Below the pieces are notes generated by a model. It worked only from the letters and a program-made list of their open reading frames with translations. It had not been told where the DNA came from and did no database searches. From NCBI GenBank assembly GCA_021162285.1, contig JAGGYZ010000158.1:1-26787 (forward strand): 26,787 nt of DNA. The letters run 5' to 3'. Below, in pieces: positions 15,655 through 24,121 of the stretch. Position numbers and translations under genes: made by a program. Position 1 is the stretch's first letter. Each line of letters begins with the position of its first letter. Source of the DNA: Candidatus Fermentibacteraceae bacterium. Its GTDB lineage: Bacteria > Fermentibacterota > Fermentibacteria > Fermentibacterales > JCC-6.

Positions 15655-17595
15655 ATGAAAACAGCATTTCTTTTAGTTGCCATTTTAGCATGTGTTTCTT
15701 TTGCTGCCGGGCTTACCAGGGTAGAGTCTTCTGAAGCTGGTATTACATTCGATCTCAATGCAGCAGTGCCTGAGTTCGGATCTGTAGTTCTTCAGGGAAC
15801 AGAGTTTACTTCAGTGAGCATGGCCGGCGCAGAGAACCTTGAAGAAGCCGGCCTTCCGAGGCTTCCAGTTTACAGAGCCTGGATAGAAATTCCAGTGGGA
15901 GCCGAGGTAGTTGCAAATGTTTCAGAGCTTCGTATTGAAACAATCAGCCACGATGGTGGTGCAGTTGTTCCAGCCGTTCTCAGCGCTTCCAAGAACGACC
16001 CCAGAGATTCTTACACAGTGTCTTTCGACTCTGATGTATACAGCGGTGGTTCCGCCTACCCGGAAAACTGGGTAAGAATAGTTTACGCAGGAGGCATGCG
16101 TGGACGCAACCTTGCACTTGTGGAAGTTACGCCTCTTCGCTGGAATGCTGCTCAGGGTGATTTCACCCTTCTTGCATCTGCCGGGATCAGCCTTGAATTC
16201 CAGGGCGGCGACATTGCCGCTTCCTACGAGCAGGCTTCCAGACTTGCCAGCCCCGGATACGAGAATATTCTTCAGAATACCGTTGTGAACTATGGAACCT
16301 ACGAAGGTGGAATGGACACTGGCCCGGCACCTTATCTCATCATTGGTCACAGCGACTTTGTTACAACAGGAATGGATGCTTTTGTTGCTCACAAGGAAGC
16401 TCTGGGTTACACCGTAACAATGGTAGACCTTTCTGTTACAGGTTCAACTGCGGCTGAAATACGCACTTACATTCAGACTGCCATCAACAGCGGAACTGAA
16501 TATGTTCTTCTGGTTGGAGACACAGCATTTCTTCCTGGTGGCTCCGCCACAACTTACAGCGATGTTACCGACCTTTACTACGCCTGTCTTGATGACGGCG
16601 GATGGATTCCCGACGCCTTCCTCGGACGGTTCAGTGTAACAACCACCGGCGAGGCGGTTTTGATGGCTCAGAGGGTTATTGATTACGAGAACACTGTTGG
16701 TGTTCAGGGTTGGATACAGAATGCCCTGTTCATTGCATCAAGTGATAACTCCAGCGTATCAGAGGGAACCCACAACTACTGTATATCAAATTACCTCGAC
16801 CCCAGAGGTTACAACTCCACCAAGGTTTATCCTTCCCAGGGCGGTACTGCCGCCGATGCTATTCCCGTTATAAACGGTGGCATCTCCATGCTTACATTCA
16901 GCGGACACGGTTCTCAGACAAGCTGGGCAGACATGAGCTTCAGCTCCAGTAATTTTGCGCAGCTTAACAACGATCCCATGCTTCCAGGTGTTCTCAGCCA
17001 CGCCTGTCTTACCGGTGCTTTCAGCACTTCCACATGCTGGGCTGAAACATGGACCCGCACGCCGGGCAGAGGCGGTCTCTGGTTCTGGGGTTCCGTACCA
17101 AGCACCTACTGGGGTGAAGACGATTACCAGGAAAAAGGCGAGTATGAGGCATTCCTCGGCAACGATATTTACTGGCCGAAGGGTTTCCTGAACCAGGGTC
17201 TTATGGCTGTGTATGCCGCATACAGCGGTGGCGGAAGAACGCAGTACTACTTCGAGGGCTACACCCTCTTTGGTGACCCCAGTCTTACCATGAAGACATG
17301 GCCCATGACAGGTATTGAAGATTCCAGCACAGGTATTGTTGACTCACCTGTTTCGGTAACCACCTCCAACCCGGTGTACAGCAGCGTTTCTGTAACTCTT
17401 ACAGGTACAGGCGGACCTGCTCTTGTTGAGGTCTTCGATATTTCCGGTCGTGTTATTGATACTCCGTTCCAGGAGAATCTCAACGGCACATCCATGTTCA
17501 CCTGGGATGCCAGTTCATTATCTACAGGCGTGTACTTCATGCGTCTCACACAGGGAAGCAACATTGCAACTTCCAGAGTGAGTGTAATAAGGTAA
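15655..17595 (+). CDS. Secreted C25-family (gingipain-like) cysteine peptidase with sorting tail
   Basis: 646 residues from the ATG preceded by AGGAGG (15645-15650); a signal peptide (MKTAFLLVAILACVSFAAG) follows at once. The N-terminal ~200 residues resemble the gingipain propeptide (GLPRLPVYRAWIEIPVGAEV). The catalytic domain (~225-555) begins PAPYLIIGHSDF and holds LLVGDTAFLPGG. The clan CD dyad is H418 in TFSGHGS and C451 in LSHACLTG. YTLFGDPSLTM ends the domain as in family C25. The tail (~565-646) is FlgD/type-IX-like (VEVFDISGRVIDTP, STGVYFMRL, SRVSVIR). It is probably an exported protease for extracellular protein use or processing of other surface proteins. Arg versus Lys preference cannot be read. 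Confidence 0.9.
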   Translation: MKTAFLLVAILACVSFAAGLTRVESSEAGITFDLNAAVPEFGSVVLQGTEFTSVSMAGAENLEEAGLPRLPVYRAWIEIPVGAEVVANVSELRIETISHDGGAVVPAVLSASKNDPRDSYTVSFDSDVYSGGSAYPENWVRIVYAGGMRGRNLALVEVTPLRWNAAQGDFTLLASAGISLEFQGGDIAASYEQASRLASPGYENILQNTVVNYGTYEGGMDTGPAPYLIIGHSDFVTTGMDAFVAHKEALGYTVTMVDLSVTGSTAAEIRTYIQTAINSGTEYVLLVGDTAFLPGGSATTYSDVTDLYYACLDDGGWIPDAFLGRFSVTTTGEAVLMAQRVIDYENTVGVQGWIQNALFIASSDNSSVSEGTHNYCISNYLDPRGYNSTKVYPSQGGTAADAIPVINGGISMLTFSGHGSQTSWADMSFSSSNFAQLNNDPMLPGVLSHACLTGAFSTSTCWAETWTRTPGRGGLWFWGSVPSTYWGEDDYQEKGEYEAFLGNDIYWPKGFLNQGLMAVYAAYSGGGRTQYYFEGYTLFGDPSLTMKTWPMTGIEDSSTGIVDSPVSVTTSNPVYSSVSVTLTGTGGPALVEVFDISGRVIDTPFQENLNGTSMFTWDASSLSTGVYFMRLTQGSNIATSRVSVIR

Positions 17596-17616
17596 CGCTG
17601 ATTTCGGATTGAAGAT

Positions 17617-17659
17617 GAGGGGAGCAGCGCAGCTGCTTCCCTCACTGCTTCTTGTTTTT
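17617..17659 (+). terminator. Terminator after the C25 peptidase
   Basis: A 12-bp stem (17617-17628 with 17632-17643, one G-U) closes a GCA triloop, followed by a T-rich stretch with five T at 17655-17659. The T-run starts 11 nt after the stem, so termination may be partial and the next gene may receive read-through. Confidence 0.55.
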
Positions 17660-17671
17660 CGAGGAACTGCT

Positions 17672-17677
17672 TATAGT
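17672..17677 (+). promoter_or_regulatory. Possible -10 box for the second peptidase gene
   Basis: TATAGT, one mismatch to TATAAT, placed so that a ~42-nt leader would carry the AGGAGG site before ATG 17726. No good -35 is present. Confidence 0.3.
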
Positions 17678-17725
17678 ACATCGCAGTATCCCGCACAGTT
17701 TTTACCGTTTCAATCAGGAGGAGAG

Positions 17726-20095
17726 ATGAAGTTAGTTCTAGTAATTCTGGCTGTAGTGGTGCTGTCCGCATCAGCTGCAGACTACTTCGGGCGTTGTGCC
17801 GTTGTTCATGTAGACCAGGAGTCTCTGCCTACGGTCTACAGTTTTTTTGCAACGATACCTGCCTACTATTTTCAGGAGACCGGAAGTTCATACGGTTCAC
17901 TTTTGATCACAGACGGAGCCGATTCCAAGTCCGGTTACTACACGCTTGAAGACTGGTCTTCATACCTTACCGATGTGGGTGAAAGCGGAAGTGTTACTTT
18001 CATCGGTGACGTGAACGCTTCTTTCAAAGCTACCGTTCAGGGTATGGTTCCATACAGTGAAGAAATCGTTTACTCCGGCACTCCGGAGGAGATTGCCTGT
18101 GCAATTGCAACCACTGAATGGCCGTCTACTTCAGAGGCAGTTTTGTGTGTGATATCCGACACGGATCAGAGTTACATAAACGGAGCAGCAGCAGCGGCAG
18201 GCTGGGCCGCCAACAACAACTGCCCGCTTTTGTGGACAGACGGATTAACACTGGGTTCTTTAACCGCAGAGGCTCTGACATCAATGGGAGTTTCCCAGGT
18301 GTTCCTGTTTGACTACCCCGGAGCGGTATCTTCAGCAGTTACAGATTCTCTTGCTGCAATGTCCATTACAGTTGCTTCTTTTGACAGTGCGGCGGTTCTT
18401 CTTCCAGCGACAATTGCCCTCACAGACCATGCTGTTGCGTGTGTGTACAGAGATGAGATGCAGGCTCTGCCTGCTGCGCTGGCAGCCGCCCGGTACTCCG
18501 GTTACACACTGAAACTTCCAGACAGCTTTGACAGGTTGTCTACTGAGGCTCTTGTTGAGCTCAGGCAGCTGATTCCAGACAGTTATTACAAACTGGACAG
18601 GCCTGTGGCCGGGGCAAGATCCAGCGGGTCTGCCGCAATTGCTGCCGCTTTCTTCACCTTTCTCGATGGAGTTGGCGGAACAATTGACGACCAGCTTGAG
18701 TACGTGCTGACTTTCTCGGATCAAACTGTTTTCCCGGCAACTTTTGAGAGGTCTATCACCGGAGATCTTTCCGATGTAACCAGAGACGGCGCCATTCCGG
18801 GAAGATTTCCACTGGAATGGATAGACAATATTGGCACGATTAACAGAGGCGCACTGTACGACGCTGTGATTCATGCCAATCCACGGCCCGACCATGTTAC
18901 CATTGCCATGAACGCATACGAGGTTCAATACTGGAATACCTACACCTTCGCCGATAACTGGTATTCCAATTTCGTGGTAAACGAGATGTTTGGATGGCCT
19001 GAAGAGGGATGGACCGCGGAGAACGGTTACTTCCCCGGATGGCCTCCTTCACAGCCAGGTCTTGATCCAATGTGGCCGGAAACAGCCGACGGTGCAGATA
19101 CAGGTGGCTGCCCCGGTCAGTACGCAACATTCAACGGTGAAGGCTATGAGTCGGCTTTCCACAGTGGAGCTGCTGCTGGAACAGGAACCCATCCTGCTCA
19201 GCCCGGTGTTGAACTCTGTGGTTTTGTTCAGGATGTTATAGACGGCTCCACTTTCCTCTACTTCTCATGCCACGGTGGTGGAACCATGATAGCCGTTCGT
19301 GATGAAGACAACGGCATTGCCCAGGACAACTACAGCATACAATTCCAGGATCCATACTGGCCCGACAATGACGGTAGAGTTTACGACGGTTCTGCAGGAG
19401 GCAGTTACTATCAGACTGATCTTGATTCAGACTTCGACAACATGCACTCTGTTGTTATTGCATACAACGCCTGTGACATGGCCAACGGAGCTATGAATGA
19501 AATCGGTCTTAATCACGGTGCGATTGGTTCTATAGGAAGCCTTACTTCCGTTTCCTTTACCGGTTCCGGATGGTGGTGGAACCTGTGGGTGCATCTTGTG
19601 ACTGCTGAAGATTACACACTTGGAGAGGCTGCCACCTACAGCAATGCAAGGGTCTCCACGATCTACACTCCTCCAGGTGTTTCTACAGGAGCGGATGAGA
19701 CTTTACAGTATGTTCTATACGGTGACCCAATGGTTAAGTTTGTTGATCCCGATGCGGTGGTTCCGTCAACTCTGCCTCGCAAAACTGCTTATGGAACGCA
19801 CTATCCCGACGGAGTTGAAGAAGGTATTGAAGGGGGCAGCATCACCTCTCCCGGTGTTGTCTGCTGTAATCCGGTTACAACTGCTTCGACAGCAGTTACT
19901 GTAAGCGGGTACGGCAACGCTGTTCTGCGTGTCTACGATGTTACCGGAAGACTTGTATCAACTCCCTACACAGGAAACCTCAGCGGCAGCCGCAGTGTGG
20001 ATGTTGACTTTTCCCATCTTGCCTCAGGGCTGTACTTCCTCGACCTGAGACAGGGAAACAGCAGCACCACGGCCAGTTTGATGTTGGTGAGATAG
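17726..20095 (+). CDS. Secreted divergent clan-CD (C25-like) peptidase with sorting tail
   Basis: 789 residues from the ATG seven bases after a GGAGGA site; signal peptide MKLVLVILAVVVLSASAA. Residues ~130-225 (CPLLWTDGLTLGSLTAEALTSMGV, then LFDYPGAVSSAVTDSLAAMSI) resemble the cell-wall-binding repeat 2 fold. The peptidase-like part carries the expected dyad H516 in YFSCHGGG and C583 in YNACDMANG, spaced 67 residues apart. LQYVLYGDPMVKFVDPD resembles the C25 end motif. The C-terminal ~80 residues (NPVTTASTAVTV, LRVYDVTGRLV, ASGLYFLDL, SLMLVR) are the same sorting tail as in the two other secreted proteins. Overall similarity to C25 is low, so protease activity is likely but unproven. A strong terminator follows. 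Confidence 0.78.
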   Translation: MKLVLVILAVVVLSASAADYFGRCAVVHVDQESLPTVYSFFATIPAYYFQETGSSYGSLLITDGADSKSGYYTLEDWSSYLTDVGESGSVTFIGDVNASFKATVQGMVPYSEEIVYSGTPEEIACAIATTEWPSTSEAVLCVISDTDQSYINGAAAAAGWAANNNCPLLWTDGLTLGSLTAEALTSMGVSQVFLFDYPGAVSSAVTDSLAAMSITVASFDSAAVLLPATIALTDHAVACVYRDEMQALPAALAAARYSGYTLKLPDSFDRLSTEALVELRQLIPDSYYKLDRPVAGARSSGSAAIAAAFFTFLDGVGGTIDDQLEYVLTFSDQTVFPATFERSITGDLSDVTRDGAIPGRFPLEWIDNIGTINRGALYDAVIHANPRPDHVTIAMNAYEVQYWNTYTFADNWYSNFVVNEMFGWPEEGWTAENGYFPGWPPSQPGLDPMWPETADGADTGGCPGQYATFNGEGYESAFHSGAAAGTGTHPAQPGVELCGFVQDVIDGSTFLYFSCHGGGTMIAVRDEDNGIAQDNYSIQFQDPYWPDNDGRVYDGSAGGSYYQTDLDSDFDNMHSVVIAYNACDMANGAMNEIGLNHGAIGSIGSLTSVSFTGSGWWWNLWVHLVTAEDYTLGEAATYSNARVSTIYTPPGVSTGADETLQYVLYGDPMVKFVDPDAVVPSTLPRKTAYGTHYPDGVEEGIEGGSITSPGVVCCNPVTTASTAVTVSGYGNAVLRVYDVTGRLVSTPYTGNLSGSRSVDVDFSHLASGLYFLDLRQGNSSTTASLMLVR

Positions 20096-20116
20096 CCCCC
20101 GGGGGTTCAGTAACAG

Positions 20117-20151
20117 AAAAAGCAGACCCGGCTCACACCGGGTCTGCTTTT
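20117..20151. terminator. Strong intrinsic terminator after the second peptidase
   Basis: GCAGACCCGG/CCGGGTCTGC, a perfect 10-bp stem with a CTCACA loop, flanked by AAAA and TTTT, so it can work on both strands. It ends the plus-strand secreted-protein block. Confidence 0.85.
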
Positions 20152-20171
20152 GTGAAAGGCAGTGTCAGACC

Positions 20172-20334
20172 AGGAGCCTGACCGAGAATACAACATCGCC
20201 ATTAGACACCACACGAACGGCTGCAAAACACGCCAATCATCGTCAAATAGCGCTGCTATTATCCTCTAATCGGCATGCTTTCCATCTCGTCCGTGAGGCG
20301 CTACTGCTCAATGTCTATTCTCGATCAAGCTCCT
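20172..20334. repeat. 163-nt element bounded by imperfect 19-bp inverted repeats
   Basis: The ends 20172-20190 and 20316-20334 are inverted copies differing at two positions (AGGAGCCTGACCGAGAATA in one; T for C at two sites in the other). Inside is a small perfect hairpin (AATAGC-GCT-GCTATT, 20246-20260). No open frame of note lies within. One end reaches exactly into the stop codon of the adjacent Roadblock gene (20333-20335). It looks like a non-autonomous mobile element or dispersed structured repeat; no target duplication was found by eye. Confidence 0.55.
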
Positions 20335-20683
20335 AGAGAACCTGTTCCAGTTCCTTTTTTCTCTTCCTGACCTGAAGGCGTACATTACCAAGACTGGAGT
20401 TAACAGCAGCAACCACAGCAAGAATGGCATCCTCACCAATGGCAGTCATTACGATTACGCCGTTGGTGTACTCCATCATGGACTGTGTAAGACCACCTAC
20501 GCCAAGCTCTTTACCAACGCTTTCAGCAGAACCGAGACCTGTAGAAACCATTGCTCCTATTGCATCAACATCTGCTCCGGCTCCGGCAACAGCATCAATA
20601 ACAAAACCATCGCGGCCTACGCAGACTGCAGCGTCTATTCCCACCACATTCACCAGTGCTGTAAGAATTTCATTGCTGTTCAT
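20333..20683 (-). CDS. Roadblock/LC7 domain protein
   Basis: 116 residues covering a single Roadblock/LC7 domain: an initial helix (NEILTALVNVVGIDAA), the hairpin AVCVGRDGFVIDAV, a long helix, GVIVMTAIGEDAILAVV and a last helix ending in RKRKKELEQVL. Such proteins dimerise and act as regulators or GAP subunits for Ras-like GTPases, as MglB does for MglA. The ATG at 20683 follows AAAGGAC; a Met ten codons earlier lacks a site. It lies downstream of the MglA operon but beyond a strong terminator, so it is probably made separately or by read-through. The stop codon lies in the end of the inverted-repeat element, so the original C-terminus may have been altered. Confidence 0.88.
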   Translation of the reverse strand: MNSNEILTALVNVVGIDAAVCVGRDGFVIDAVAGAGADVDAIGAMVSTGLGSAESVGKELGVGGLTQSMMEYTNGVIVMTAIGEDAILAVVAAVNSSLGNVRLQVRKRKKELEQVL

Positions 20684-20741
20684 AAAAGTCCTTTCTGTTT
20701 GAGAAACCATCAATCCATACTACCATAACTTACTCGGAAAG

Positions 20742-20777
20742 AAAAAAAAAGGTTGCCGACATACGGTTGTCCGGCAA
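20742..20777 (-). terminator. Intrinsic terminator of the MglA/DnaA-like operon
   Basis: On the minus strand a stem TTGCCGGACA/TGTCGGCAA (one bulge) starts 5 nt after the DnaA-like stop and is followed by nine T. It separates the operon from the last Roadblock gene. Confidence 0.85.
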
Positions 20778-20781
20778 AGTG

Positions 20782-22200
20782 TTATTTAAGGGCGAGCATT
20801 GCAGATTCGATTTTCCCCTGGTCCAGGAACACTATTGCAAACCTGAGTTTTGCAATTTCAGGGCTGTTGGGATTCTTCTCCTCCAGCTGAGTGATTCTCC
20901 TCTCCGCTGCCAGTTTGAGAGCTTCAATCTGGCTGGTAACTGTTGTTGCACTCTCAATCACATTGATAGTGTGTTCCCGCGTGTGTGTTTTGGGCTCTGC
21001 TACAGGTTTTTCAGTGACGGTTTCCTGTTCATCCCCTAATTCAGCAGGGTTTTCCTGTGTTTCTGTATCTACAGAGACGGCAGTTTCCCGTTCCTCTGCT
21101 GCGTCGGTTCTTTTTTCCTCAAGAGCCTTCTTGAATTTCTCTTCGTCTGATTCCTGTGCAGTATTTTCTTCGTCATCTATGTCCACGACAATGTATGGAG
21201 ATGGGGATTCCTCCCCCTGTTGCTGCTGGTTGTCGGAAGACGCTGCCGCTGTTTCCGTGTTTTTTCTTACGGGATCCATGAGATTCATGGAATTAAGCAG
21301 ACTGGTTACAGTTTCCAGAGAAATACCGCCTCTGGAAGGCGAGGCAAGAAGATTAGCCAGAACAGCTCTTCCGGCAGCTTTCAAGGTTCTGATGTTCTGG
21401 GTAATTCGTGTAGCGATGTAGCTGATTATCTCGGGTCCTGGACCGAATCCGGTGCTCTTGAACATTGCTTCAAGAACAGAAATGCGCCCTTTCAGGTCCA
21501 TAGGTTTCAGCTCAACTGAAATACCGGAGGATATTCTGGAGAAGAAAGTAGCGTCAAAGTCCTGCATGTTCTCAACCTCAGAGTTGGAACACAGGACTAT
21601 TGCGCTTTTACCGTGGGGCATTCTGTTGAAAACAGAGCACAGGAAATGCTGGAATTCAATGTCTTTGTGTACAAACTGGAGGTCATCCAGAAGAAGAAAA
21701 TTGTGGCTGGTAATCCAGGAAAGCAGTGGACTTTCCTTGTTGGTTCTTACACAGTACTTGTAACCCATCTTGAGATCGTTGAGGTTGAGGAAAAGCGTGT
21801 TCTGTCTGGATGCAGTGGCAATGGCGGAGAGCAGATGGGTTTTGCCCTGCCCTGTTCCCGCATGAAACAGGAGAGGAGAAATACTCTTCCATATTCTGGG
21901 GATAAGGGCAACTGTGCGTGCAAGCTCTACTGCATAGGAGTTCTCATCGGTTACCACATAGTTCTCGAATGTTCTGCCGTCCCGGGGGGTGAAAGCAAGA
22001 AGATCAGTGAAGCGGTCGTTGTTGTCCGGTCTGTCACCGGGGAATGCCGGGATTGCCTCTACGCCGCCCTGATACTTTGCGAACAGGCAGATTTCGCGTG
22101 CTGTGGGTTCCGAGATGTACCCGGAGTCGGCGCACATCTGCATAAATTCCACAAAATGAAGACGGTTACCGTTGTCTACAGAGTTTGCTTTGTCAGTCAT
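20782..22200 (-). CDS. DnaA-like AAA+ ATPase lacking the DNA-binding domain
   Basis: 472 residues. An N-terminal helical part (1-70) precedes a DnaA domain III-type ATPase: TFENYVVTDENSYA (77-90), Walker A GTGQGKTH (115-122), Walker B FLLLDDLQF (168-176, D172/D173), sensor I at S205/N206, arginine finger R222 in FFSRISSG, and lid with sensor II R271 in TQNIRTLKAAG. Domain IV, the HTH that binds DnaA boxes, is absent. In its place is a ~100-residue acidic Glu/Thr-rich segment (~315-410) and a C-terminal helical pair (~410-472). It is therefore not the replication initiator; it probably oligomerises with ATP or loads partners. Its ATG overlaps the PATAN-Roadblock gene by 8 nt (GGAG upstream), implying coupled synthesis. 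Function unknown. Confidence 0.85.
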   Translation of the reverse strand: MTDKANSVDNGNRLHFVEFMQMCADSGYISEPTAREICLFAKYQGGVEAIPAFPGDRPDNNDRFTDLLAFTPRDGRTFENYVVTDENSYAVELARTVALIPRIWKSISPLLFHAGTGQGKTHLLSAIATASRQNTLFLNLNDLKMGYKYCVRTNKESPLLSWITSHNFLLLDDLQFVHKDIEFQHFLCSVFNRMPHGKSAIVLCSNSEVENMQDFDATFFSRISSGISVELKPMDLKGRISVLEAMFKSTGFGPGPEIISYIATRITQNIRTLKAAGRAVLANLLASPSRGGISLETVTSLLNSMNLMDPVRKNTETAAASSDNQQQQGEESPSPYIVVDIDDEENTAQESDEEKFKKALEEKRTDAAEERETAVSVDTETQENPAELGDEQETVTEKPVAEPKTHTREHTINVIESATTVTSQIEALKLAAERRITQLEEKNPNSPEIAKLRFAIVFLDQGKIESAMLALK

Positions 22201-22972
22201 TTAGAATCTCCAACCCGCTGGATAGCAGAGATTTGACAAATTTACCGAGTTCCATGGAAAGAACTCCCAGTCTGATGCCGTGTGGAACGAAAATCACAGC
22301 AGTGTACTTTTCACTCAGGGCTGAGAGAGCCAGAGTGTACTCCGAGTCTTCTATAAAGGTTTTGCCAACTGACCTTTCCGGATAGTCTCGTATGAAGCTC
22401 TTTACAGCGGAAAGAATTGGTTCGATCTTTTCAATGAAGTCTGAATCAGCTTCAGCACCGGCCACGATCTGACCTTTTGAATTAATAATATAGGCAATCT
22501 GAATAGTCGACGAAATGCTCATGACAGATTCAGGAATTTTAACTGGATCCGGCAGGTCAGCTTCTGCAGCCGCCGCAACTGCCGCAGCGGCTGCTGCTTG
22601 TTCTGCCGCAGCCTGAGCAAGTTGCTGAGCCCGTTCTCTCTCTGCCTGTTCTTCTTCGAGTTTCTTCTTTTCGTCTCTTTCTTTCAGCGCCCACATCAGG
22701 TTGTTCTGCAGATCCTGTTTGATGGTTACTTCCTCTGAGGAGGCACTGGAGTCAAATGTAAAATCGCCCTCTGTCCAGTCGATGACTTCAACCAGAACGT
22801 CTTTGCCCGTTATCTCTCCCAGTTTTGCGTGGACCAGCTTACCCTTACTGTAGAAAAACTCAGCGGTACTTTCGCCTCTTTCCAGAATAAGTTTCCCACT
22901 GAGATGGTTGGTGCCGGGCAGTTGAAGCAGCGCTACCACGCCAAATTCACTGAGGTTGCCATTAAAGGCCAT
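22193..22972 (-). CDS. PATAN (DUF4388) - coiled coil - Roadblock protein
   Basis: 259 residues. The first ~100 match the PATAN/DUF4388 domain known from PatA-like regulators (FNGNLSEFGVVALLQLPG, SGKLILERG, FFYSKGKLVHAKLGE, WTEGDFTFD). A charged, then Ala-rich helix (~108-150, EEEQAERERAQQLAQAAAEQ) forms a probable coiled coil. The C-terminal ~110 residues (MSISSTIQIAYIINSKGQIVAG... to the end) have a Roadblock/LC7-like pattern. The protein would link a GTPase-regulating fold to a protein-interaction domain. It follows the MglA gene by 33 nt and overlaps the DnaA-like gene by 8 nt. An AAGGAA sequence rather far upstream serves as ribosome site, so expression may depend on read-through translation. 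Confidence 0.85.
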   Translation of the reverse strand: MAFNGNLSEFGVVALLQLPGTNHLSGKLILERGESTAEFFYSKGKLVHAKLGEITGKDVLVEVIDWTEGDFTFDSSASSEEVTIKQDLQNNLMWALKERDEKKKLEEEQAERERAQQLAQAAAEQAAAAAAVAAAAEADLPDPVKIPESVMSISSTIQIAYIINSKGQIVAGAEADSDFIEKIEPILSAVKSFIRDYPERSVGKTFIEDSEYTLALSALSEKYTAVIFVPHGIRLGVLSMELGKFVKSLLSSGLEILND

Positions 22973-23005
22973 ATACTATCCGGTTCCTTTCATTTCTCAG
23001 CGGAG

Positions 23006-23593
23006 CTAATCCAGCTGGAAGTTTCTTATAACTTCCTTGCTGATCAGCTGGAGAGTTCTCATTACCCCCGACCCGGTGGTAGCCACAGATTCGGTTACAA
23101 GAACATCTTCAGGAAGATTCAGAATCTCTTCAATCTTCCCCAGCGGTATTAAATCTTTAAAATCTCTCTTGTTGTACTGGAGCACAATGGGAAAAGTACT
23201 GATGTCTACCCCGAAACTGTCAAGATTGGTAAGCATCCTCCTGTACATATCAATGTTTTCATCCAGTCTGTCAACCTTGGAATCCGCCACAAAAACTACA
23301 CCGTCAGCACCTTCCAGAATAATACGCCTGCTGGCCTCGTAGTATATCTGGCCAGGTATGGTATACAGGTGAATTTTCAGGGAGAACCCCTGAATTGAAC
23401 CCAGCGACACAGGAAAGAAATCGAAGAAAAGTGTTCTCTCCTCTTCCGTGTCAAGTATAACCATTTCGCCCTTGTACCTGTCAAAAATCTTTTTGTGAAT
23501 AAACAGAAGATTTGTTGTTTTTCCACTCATGCCCGGCCCGAAATAGACAATTTTGAAAACCAGTTGTTTGTTATTCAGGTCGAGGTGAGGCAT
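23006..23593 (-). CDS. MglA-like small Ras-family GTPase
   Basis: 195 residues with the hallmarks of bacterial MglA: P-loop GPGMSGKTT (19-27), the RTLFFDFFPV switch segment (53-62), the G3 box with Thr in place of Asp (T78-I-P-G-Q82 in YTIPGQIYYEASRR), and NKRD (141-144) for guanine recognition. In Myxococcus and other bacteria MglA-GTP marks a cell pole and directs motility or pilus machinery, and MglB (Roadblock) stimulates hydrolysis. Here a Roadblock gene lies immediately upstream with a 23-nt overlap, and further Roadblock-containing genes lie downstream. The start has a GGGGAGGAAGAGG site inside the previous gene. No motility or pilus genes are in the window, so the output is unknown. 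Confidence 0.93.
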   Translation of the reverse strand: MPHLDLNNKQLVFKIVYFGPGMSGKTTNLLFIHKKIFDRYKGEMVILDTEEERTLFFDFFPVSLGSIQGFSLKIHLYTIPGQIYYEASRRIILEGADGVVFVADSKVDRLDENIDMYRRMLTNLDSFGVDISTFPIVLQYNKRDFKDLIPLGKIEEILNLPEDVLVTESVATTGSGVMRTLQLISKEVIRNFQLD

Positions 23594-24089
23594 CCTCTTC
23601 CTCCCCTATTACAAAGATACGGTCAATCAGATTAAGAGCGTACTCTTTGAAATCGGGTATGGAAATGTTCTGCATTGCATCTTTCTGGTCTTCTGTGTCT
23701 TTGTTGACAAGCCGGACAAGCAGAGGACTGCTCTTTTTGGCGGCAAGTCTGACCCTCCCAATTCTGGAATAGTCTTCAAAAACGATAACCATCATCGTCT
23801 TATCACCGATCAGGGAGATGTGGATGTGTCTCTTTTCTCCCTGCTGCAGAAGAATAGAGAACTGCTCTTCGCCAACGATGTTAGCCACTTCTTTTGTTGC
23901 AGAAAACATTCCGGCAACCAGTGCCGCCAGAGCAGTTGAATTCAGTTTTGCCCCGCCGCCTGCCTGACCCAGGCAGATACCGCGTCTGCTTATGAGCAGA
24001 GCGGTAAGTGCTTCGGTTTTCCCCACAAGATCGGTAAGGACTCCATTGATAGACAAATCGGATTTTTCGCCAGCTACTGATTCAATCAT
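23571..24089 (-). CDS. Roadblock/LC7 protein, first gene of the MglA operon (MglB-like)
   Basis: 172 residues. A Roadblock/LC7 domain (~12-125: LTALLISRRGICLGQAGG, then AALVAGMFSATKEVANIVG, then MMVIVFEDYSRIGRVRLAAK) is followed by a ~50-residue extension ending in an acidic tail (GEEEDASPRPE). By position it is the likely partner or GAP of the MglA-like GTPase whose gene it overlaps by 23 nt. The start is set at the Met preceded by GGGAGG at 24094-24099; a TTG eleven codons earlier in the same frame lacks a site. The predicted leader is about 27 nt. Confidence 0.87.
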   Translation of the reverse strand: MIESVAGEKSDLSINGVLTDLVGKTEALTALLISRRGICLGQAGGGAKLNSTALAALVAGMFSATKEVANIVGEEQFSILLQQGEKRHIHISLIGDKTMMVIVFEDYSRIGRVRLAAKKSSPLLVRLVNKDTEDQKDAMQNISIPDFKEYALNLIDRIFVIGEEEDASPRPE

Positions 24090-24121
24090 GCATCCTCCCT
24101 GCACTGAAAAACATACATTCA

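Noticed and set aside
18332..18928. 198-codon minus-strand frame inside the second peptidase
   Set aside because: It lies wholly within a coding gene with motifs and signal peptide; no ribosome site and unlikely composition.
20782..22200. Reading the AAA+ protein as the replication initiator DnaA
   Set aside because: Domain IV (the DnaA-box-binding HTH) is missing, no DnaA-box cluster was seen nearby, and no dnaN or recF adjoins.
21613..22236. 207-codon plus-strand frame opposite the DnaA-like gene
   Set aside because: It is the shadow of the well-supported AAA+ gene; its content follows the opposite strand and no start site is seen.
22560..22680. Low-complexity repeat in the PATAN-Roadblock gene
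   Set aside because: It encodes an Ala/Glu-rich coiled coil with varied codons, not a DNA tandem repeat.
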